Shown in pieces: positions 58,821-64,000 of a stretch of DNA of 64,000 bases. The number at the start of each line of letters is the position of its first letter. Position 1 is the first letter of the stretch. This DNA is from CAYUZU01 sp964448675 (GTDB lineage: Bacteria > Planctomycetota > Phycisphaerae > UBA1845 > Fen-1342), in NCBI GenBank assembly GCA_964448675.1, contig CAYUZU010000018.1:40210-104209 (forward strand). Direction: 5' to 3'. Both the position numbers and the translations under genes were made by a program. The notes under the pieces are model-generated. The model ran no database searches and was not told where the DNA came from. It saw only the letters and a program-made list of their open reading frames with translations.

Positions 58821-61800
58821 CTATGGACACGTCGTGTTCTGCAACGCCACGAACGAATCGATGTCGCGCCAGTTCACACCGCCGTCGCCATTGGCGTCGT
58901 TGTTGCTGAACGGGCAGCTCGGCGGATCCGGGGCAAAGAGTGCCGCCCAGGCCGACTCCGCGTCGTTCTGGGCCGCAACGAAATAGTCGATGTCGCGCCA
59001 GTTCACCGCGCCGTCGCAATTCGCATCGCCGGCGCAGTCGGCCGGCGCCTGGCACTCGTCCGGCACACCGTCGCCGTCGCCGTCACTGCTGGAGCCTGCC
59101 GCGATGTCACACGCATCCGGCACGCCGTTCTCGTTACAGTCGAACCCGGTCGGCTGCCGCGTGTAGTCCACCTGCACCCGGATATACGTCGTCGCCGGAT
59201 CGCCACACATCGTGTCGTTTACCGAGAACGACGGCACCAGCTCGATCGCCGCATTGCCGCCGCCCTTCAGCATGTTGAACTCGGTCGCGCTGAGCACCAG
59301 GCTGTCGGCCTGGTCGTCCACGCAGTCCGCGACGCCCAGCATCGCGTAGAGCCGTCCCACCTCGGCGCCGTTGATATAGACATCCACGTACTCCGCCGTC
59401 ACCGAACTGAGATCACCATTGGCCAGGAACGAGAACGTCACGTCGCTCATGGCGTCCGGCGGCGCGATCAGCGTATACGTGTGCGTCACACCGCCCAGCG
59501 GCGACAGCGCCTCGGAATCCGCGTGGTACGGATTCCCGTCAACGTCGCAAACATCCAGGTAACCGTTGGCGTCACAGTCCAGCGCCGGCACCAGGCTCGC
59601 CGCCGGAATAATCTCCTTCGCCATGCCCGGCGGCTCCCAGCGCAAAGCGGCCACCGCCGCGCCGGTGTTCTCGTAGTACTCCAGCTTGATGGGGTACAAC
59701 TCGTCGGCGGCCAGCTCGATCGTACCGCTGTGCTCGGCCGCGGCCTGGTCCGCCCAATGCTCGACGACCAGCTCGCCGTCCACCCACAGCCGCACCCCGT
59801 CATCCGTCCGCGTGTAGAACGTGTACACCCCCGCCACGCTCGGCGTTGCCACATACCCCGTCCAGCGCACCGTGAACGTGTCACTGCCGAAGCCGTACCA
59901 CGGGCCCTGCTCGCCCCAGTCGAAATCGACCGTGGCGTCGACACGCCCGCGGGCCAGACCGTCGAACGCGTCCGTGTCGAAGTACGTCGCCGCCAGACCG
60001 CCCGCCGCCCCGAGCTCGCACTCGTCGGGCACGCGGTTGTAATTGCAGTCCGTCGCCAGCCCCAGCCCGAAGTCGCGATGGTCCGGCACGGCATTGCCGT
60101 TGCAGTCCGGCTCGAAGACTGCCGTCACGCTCTTTTCGCCATAGGCCAGCAGCGTCACCGGGTTCTCCACGCTCTCAACGGCGCCTTCCCAATGATCAAA
60201 AGCCCAGCCCGCCTCGGCCTGCGCCTGCAGCTCGACAACCGTGCCCGGATCGTACGGCCCCGCCGCCGGATCGAGCATCACGCTTCCCGCGCCGGCGGTC
60301 GTGACCACGACACTCGCCGGGCCACCCTCTTCGACCGTGATCGCGCCGAGGTGCGGCACGCAGTTGCGCTTGCTTGCGGTCACCAGCAACTCCCCCATGC
60401 TGACCAGCGGCAGGTTGAACGTCACCACGCCGGCCGCGTCCGTCTGCTCCACCACGTACAACCCCTCATCCTCTTTCCACAAGCAAACCGTCGCGTTGCC
60501 GACCGGGCTCGGACCGGCCTCAACCGTCACCGTAATCTCGGCACCGTCGTCCATCGGCACGATCGCCGGATACGTGACGTCCAGCTGCGACGGATTCTCG
60601 GTCCAGATCGGCAGCTCCGGATCACCCAGCAGCGTCAGCTCCTTGAAGATGTAGCGCATGTAGTTGTTGGTCTCGACGGCGTCGTTCTTGTGATCCGTGA
60701 AACACTCGCCCAGCCGCCAGTGGTTCTGGTCGAACAGCGAACGGAAGAAGTACCGGTCGAAGCGCGCCGACGCACCGTCCGTGTCGTAAGGCACGTACCA
60801 GCCGTACCGCGAGTTGCCGACAAACGCGACACCGCCGCCGATCGGGTTCTGTACAAACGCCTCGCCGATGCAGGTGTTGGCGTTGTAGTCGCCCGCCCAA
60901 CAGCCGAGCGTGTAGAGAATGCTCTGCCGGTTGCCGTTGGTCAGCGTGTTCATGTCCGCGTTGTCGAGGTGGTCACCGTGATTCGTCGACCCCACCCCCA
61001 TGACATACGTGCTGGAGTGATCGGAGTGATTGACCAGGTTGCTCCCCTGGTTCAGGAACGCGATCACGTCGCCGTAGTGCTCGCCCGGCTCCGAGTCGTA
61101 CTCGTAGCGGTAGGTCCAGTCGGCGGGCAGGTACAGGTCGCGCATGTCCGCCTTCATGCCCTCGCCTTCACCGCTGCCCAGCTGGTTGAGGTCGAACCCG
61201 GTGAAGAACGCCGTCTTGGCGTAATCCGTCAGCGGCGGATTCGTTTCGTAGGTAAGCACCTTGTTGATGAACGTGTTCAGCTCGTTGAAGTCCCGCGCGG
61301 CACACCGCCCGACATGCACCTCCGCCTGCCAGTCGTCGTCAAAGTCCGCGTAGTAGGTGTCGTTGGGGATATCATCCGACCCGTGGCTGCCCAGGTCCGG
61401 GCTGGTCCAGATATCGACCGTCACGACGTTGGTGTCGCCCCCGATCAGGAAATAGGTGGTCCCCCACTGGTTGTACGCATCGATCACGAACGCGCGGATC
61501 ATCTCCGGATCCGAACCACTGTAACCGCCCTGGTTGAAGATCCAGTCCGTCGTCACCACCGTCGCCGGCACCCCCTTGCGCGTCTTCCATGCCACCAGCG
61601 GCGCAAACGCGTCCGCAAACGTGTTGTGCGTGATCACCACGTATTCGTAATCACCTGCCCCCACGCCGCGATTCAGCGGCGCCGTGCTCGGCGCGAGCTC
61701 GACCTGCGACGGGTTCACCACCCCCGCGGCCACCCGCTGCCGAAACCGCTCGACCGCCACGCCCCGCGCCGCCTGCGGCAGGTAATCGCCACACACGTAC

Positions 61801-62384
61801 CCGTCCACACCCTCGATCACCAGCGACAGCGACGTGTGCAGGATCAACCGGCCCGTGCTCGGCACGTACTGCACCGGCCGCAACTCGACGTGCGCAATCG
61901 GCTGCCCCGCCAGATCACTCTGGTGCACCAGGCGCACCAACTCGGCCGGATAGGGATCCGACTGGCCATACACCGCCGGATCCGGCGGCACCGGCGGGTA
62001 ATCGGCCGCCCGGTCGCCCATCCGCAACGGCGGCTGGGCCGGCGCCACGTCATACGCCCCGTCCAACTCGAGCGACACACTCGACAGAAGCCGCGCCCCT
62101 ACCGCGCGCATCCCCGCCGGCAACGCAATCCGTAACGTCCGTGTCGGCAGCCGCGGCTCGCCCGGCGTCCCCAGCCAGTAGCCCTCGGGCAGCGAAAGCA
62201 CATCCCCCAGCGGCCCACTGCGCACAGTCAAATCGTCGAGGTTGAAGTTCGCCGTGTAACGAACCTGAAACGCACCGCCGTCGCGTGACACGTCGGTGGG
62301 GTCGGCAATAACAGCGGGGGTGGTCGCCAGGGCGGCGAATGTCAGCGCAAGCGCAATCGAGCGAATCCCATTCCAGCGTCGCAT
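58821..62384 (-). CDS. C25-family (gingipain-type) secreted peptidase with PA14 and dockerin-like repeats
   Basis: A 1187-residue secreted protease. A signal peptide (SIALALTFAALATTPAVIA) precedes a propeptide-like region (to about 235). The C25 domain begins at DYEYVVITHNTFADAFAPLV; the catalytic His is probably in NLVNHSDHSS and the Cys in LYTLGCWAGDY. An Ig-like region follows, then a PA14 domain (about 850-990, TFYTRTDDGVRLWVDGELV) that may bind sugars. The C-terminus has two calcium-type repeats, CDGAVNWRDIDYFVAAQND and NGDGGVNWRDIDSFVALQNT, as on many planctomycete exoproteins. ATG 62384 has GAGG six bases upstream. Confidence 0.87.
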   Translation of the reverse strand: MRRWNGIRSIALALTFAALATTPAVIADPTDVSRDGGAFQVRYTANFNLDDLTVRSGPLGDVLSLPEGYWLGTPGEPRLPTRTLRIALPAGMRAVGARLLSSVSLELDGAYDVAPAQPPLRMGDRAADYPPVPPDPAVYGQSDPYPAELVRLVHQSDLAGQPIAHVELRPVQYVPSTGRLILHTSLSLVIEGVDGYVCGDYLPQAARGVAVERFRQRVAAGVVNPSQVELAPSTAPLNRGVGAGDYEYVVITHNTFADAFAPLVAWKTRKGVPATVVTTDWIFNQGGYSGSDPEMIRAFVIDAYNQWGTTYFLIGGDTNVVTVDIWTSPDLGSHGSDDIPNDTYYADFDDDWQAEVHVGRCAARDFNELNTFINKVLTYETNPPLTDYAKTAFFTGFDLNQLGSGEGEGMKADMRDLYLPADWTYRYEYDSEPGEHYGDVIAFLNQGSNLVNHSDHSSTYVMGVGSTNHGDHLDNADMNTLTNGNRQSILYTLGCWAGDYNANTCIGEAFVQNPIGGGVAFVGNSRYGWYVPYDTDGASARFDRYFFRSLFDQNHWRLGECFTDHKNDAVETNNYMRYIFKELTLLGDPELPIWTENPSQLDVTYPAIVPMDDGAEITVTVEAGPSPVGNATVCLWKEDEGLYVVEQTDAAGVVTFNLPLVSMGELLVTASKRNCVPHLGAITVEEGGPASVVVTTAGAGSVMLDPAAGPYDPGTVVELQAQAEAGWAFDHWEGAVESVENPVTLLAYGEKSVTAVFEPDCNGNAVPDHRDFGLGLATDCNYNRVPDECELGAAGGLAATYFDTDAFDGLARGRVDATVDFDWGEQGPWYGFGSDTFTVRWTGYVATPSVAGVYTFYTRTDDGVRLWVDGELVVEHWADQAAAEHSGTIELAADELYPIKLEYYENTGAAVAALRWEPPGMAKEIIPAASLVPALDCDANGYLDVCDVDGNPYHADSEALSPLGGVTHTYTLIAPPDAMSDVTFSFLANGDLSSVTAEYVDVYINGAEVGRLYAMLGVADCVDDQADSLVLSATEFNMLKGGGNAAIELVPSFSVNDTMCGDPATTYIRVQVDYTRQPTGFDCNENGVPDACDIAAGSSSDGDGDGVPDECQAPADCAGDANCDGAVNWRDIDYFVAAQNDAESAWAALFAPDPPSCPFSNNDANGDGGVNWRDIDSFVALQNTTCP

Positions 62385-62808
62385 TGTATCCTCAGTGCTT
62401 GGTGTATTCGGGGGCGGGCTCCAGGATGGGGTCAGCCGTACCTGAGCCACGGAGAGATTCCTACTTCCGGCTCCAGATGAATCTTACGTGCAGGCGGGCA
62501 TCGGTTCAACCAAAGAATGACCGCATGGCCCGATAACGGTTCCGATCCGGCCACACCAAAAAAAGACCGGGACCCGTGGGGGCGGGTCCCGGCGTGTGAG
62601 AGAGTAAGGAGGGGTTTTGCGCACCGGTAGTATCGGCGTGACATCCACCCCACTTGACCGGAAACCGAGAAAAACAAACAACCATGGCCCACAGAGCGGT
62701 TTTTCTTTTTCGGGATCGCGCACGGACAACCGTGGCGTGGGCAGTGCAGCCACTGGCCGCTATGCTGCTCCCTCCGCTCAACCCGCGGACTGTGCGGAGG
62801 GCCGACGT
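62385..62808. other. divergent region with minus-strand terminator
   Basis: This 424-base gap lies between the C25 peptidase and the radical SAM gene. Besides the terminator at 62561-62592 it has an A/T-tract hairpin at about 62663-62712. No coding frame with support was found. Confidence 0.45.
62561..62592 (-). terminator. intrinsic terminator, minus strand
   Basis: Nine-base arms CCGGGACCC (62567-62575) and GGGTCCCGG (62584-62592) around an eight-base loop. On the minus strand a run of seven T follows one C. No gene lies upstream on that strand, so it ends either a small RNA or an attenuated leader of the C25 peptidase gene. Confidence 0.7.
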
Positions 62809-63876
62809 TTGGCACGGACGCCGCTAGCAAAGAAACTCAACCTCGCTCGCGCGTGGGCCACGCGCAGCCCCGTCTGGTGCGCGTGGCAGGTCACCTACCG
62901 CTGCAACTTCCGCTGCGCCTTCTGCCACTACTGGATCGACCCGATGGGCGACCAGCCCGAGTCGACCGTCGCCGACTTTCAGGCCGGCTCACGCAAACTC
63001 GCCGACCTCGGGGCCCTGCTCATCAGCCTCGCCGGCGGCGAGCCCCTGATCCGCCCTGACCTCGTCGACATCGTCGCCGCCGTGGCCGAGTGGCACTTCC
63101 CCTTCGTCACCACCAACGGCTGGTTCAGCACCCCCGAGCTGGCCGCCGACCTGTTTGATGCCGGGCTGTGGGGCACCTCCATCAGCATCGACTACCCCGA
63201 TGCCGAGCGCCACGATTGCCGCCGCGGCACCCCCGGCGCGTTCGACCGCGCCCTCGCCGCTGTCGAGCACTTCAGCGCCGCCCGCCGCTTCAAGTGGCAG
63301 CGCGTCAACTGGATGGCCGTCCTCATGGAGGACAACCTCGACGACATCGAGACCATGATCCGGATGGCCGCCGAGCGCGACGCGTACTTCATGGTGCAGC
63401 CTTACGGCGTACGGAAGACCGGCGCGACGCGCTTCGCCCACGCCGATGACGGCCGCGTCAGCCAGACCCTGCTCGCGCTGCGGCAGCGCTACCCGAACTT
63501 CCTGTCGAACCCCTATTTTCTCTCACGATTCGACGCGGCCCTCGACGGTGGCGTCCCCGGCTGCCGGGCGGGGCGGGGCTTCTTCAGTATCGACTCCACC
63601 GGCGACGTCGCCGTCTGCGTCGAAGAGCGCGCCCGCCCCGTGGCGAATCTGTTCGAGCACAGCGCCGCTGAAATCGTGCAGCGGCTGCGCAACGACACCA
63701 CCCCGCGCCACTGCACCGCCTGCTGGTACAACTGCCGCGGCGAGATCGAGAGCCTCTACGACCCCTGGGGGATGGTCATGAGCCTCCCCACCCTGCTGTT
63801 CGATCGCGGCCGCCCCGCCGAAGACATGCTCCTCCGCACGACCCGGCGGCCCAAACACGACGTGCCCACAAGTTGA
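62809..63876 (+). CDS. radical SAM/SPASM-type protein
   Basis: A 355-residue radical SAM enzyme. The cluster motif is TYRCNFRCAFCHYW (C-x3-C-x2-C), with the GGEP region LISLAGGEPLIRPDLV following and a SAM-binding VTTNGWFS. The C-terminal Cys (GCRAGRGFFSID, VAVCVEE, CTACWYNCRGE) fit an auxiliary SPASM/twitch-like cluster. Related enzymes mature peptides or transfer alkyl groups; no substrate peptide gene is visible here. The TTG at 62809 with GGAGG eight bases upstream is preferred to an ATG-less extension starting before 62700. Confidence 0.82.
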   Translation: MARTPLAKKLNLARAWATRSPVWCAWQVTYRCNFRCAFCHYWIDPMGDQPESTVADFQAGSRKLADLGALLISLAGGEPLIRPDLVDIVAAVAEWHFPFVTTNGWFSTPELAADLFDAGLWGTSISIDYPDAERHDCRRGTPGAFDRALAAVEHFSAARRFKWQRVNWMAVLMEDNLDDIETMIRMAAERDAYFMVQPYGVRKTGATRFAHADDGRVSQTLLALRQRYPNFLSNPYFLSRFDAALDGGVPGCRAGRGFFSIDSTGDVAVCVEERARPVANLFEHSAAEIVQRLRNDTTPRHCTACWYNCRGEIESLYDPWGMVMSLPTLLFDRGRPAEDMLLRTTRRPKHDVPTS

Positions 63877-64000
63877 CACACAAATCCGCTTCGGCCCCTC
63901 GCCCAATCATTTCCCGACTGTAACTGGGCTTGGCCCCCGGGCCGGCTAGAGCATTTTTATTCCAGGCGTAGCGTGTATCCGCAGTGCTTGAAGCAGTTAC

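Noticed and set aside
59481..62135. 884-codon plus-strand frame
   Set aside because: It is antisense to the C25 peptidase; His/Arg/Val-rich composition is typical of a shadow.
63925..63965. Terminator after the radical SAM gene
   Set aside because: A GGCC/GGCC hairpin with a four-base loop is followed by T residues only eight bases later; too weak to call.

Overview
This window is high-GC bacterial DNA that most resembles a planctomycete, probably of the Phycisphaerae type. The pointers are paired DUF1573 secreted proteins, a C25 peptidase ending in two dockerin-like NWRDID repeats, a zinc-ribbon membrane protein of the CGYDLRGN type, and Ycf35/Ycf46-like (DUF1257/AAA) genes. This assignment rests on family knowledge and not on any search.

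Layout. 1-19.6 kb, all minus strand: a partial HEAT/TPR-like gene, a sigma-70 family factor, two DUF1573 proteins, then a complete Tad (tight adherence, Flp pilus) locus. In transcription order the locus is flp, tadV, tadE, cpaB/rcpC, rcpA, tadG, tadZ, tadA, tadB, tadC. An AroD-AroE fusion and a secreted protein of unknown function follow. 19.9-26.0 kb, plus strand: an overlapping operon for a tripartite RND efflux pump.

26.1-31.9 kb is a decaying minus-strand module (DUF1257, DUF3150-like, Ycf46-like AAA ATPase). Each gene carries frameshift or end-loss damage. Plus-strand accessory genes have entered between its members: a transglutaminase-like protein, a secreted mini-Rhs Cys-rich protein with a small membrane protein behind it, an integrase C-terminal relic, and a zinc-ribbon membrane protein.

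32.0-46.6 kb is a 14.5-kb integrative element in tRNA-Thr(UGU). It is bounded by a 42-bp direct repeat that copies the 5' half of the tRNA. It carries a tyrosine integrase beside the tRNA, a PLD-helicase (DUF3427-type), and an XRE/S24-like repressor. A divergent operon follows: acidic protein, RadA/Lon-like ATPase, zinc ribbon, Cas4-like nuclease, small protein, large serine recombinase. Then come a coiled-coil HTH-like protein and an AbiE-like toxin-antitoxin pair behind a perfect 17-bp palindrome. This element is the best candidate for an undescribed system.

47.1-57.6 kb: a Cus-type (Cu/Ag) heavy-metal RND operon with a Cys-rich secreted leader protein, a CusB carrying five metal-binding modules, an enlarged CusA, an unlisted 28-residue hydrophobic ORF, a chemoreceptor with a CXXCH haem motif, and a relic of a second cusA. 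57.7-64 kb: a TauE/SafE transporter, a large C25 (gingipain-type) peptidase with a PA14 domain, a minus-strand terminator with no gene in front of it, and a radical SAM protein.
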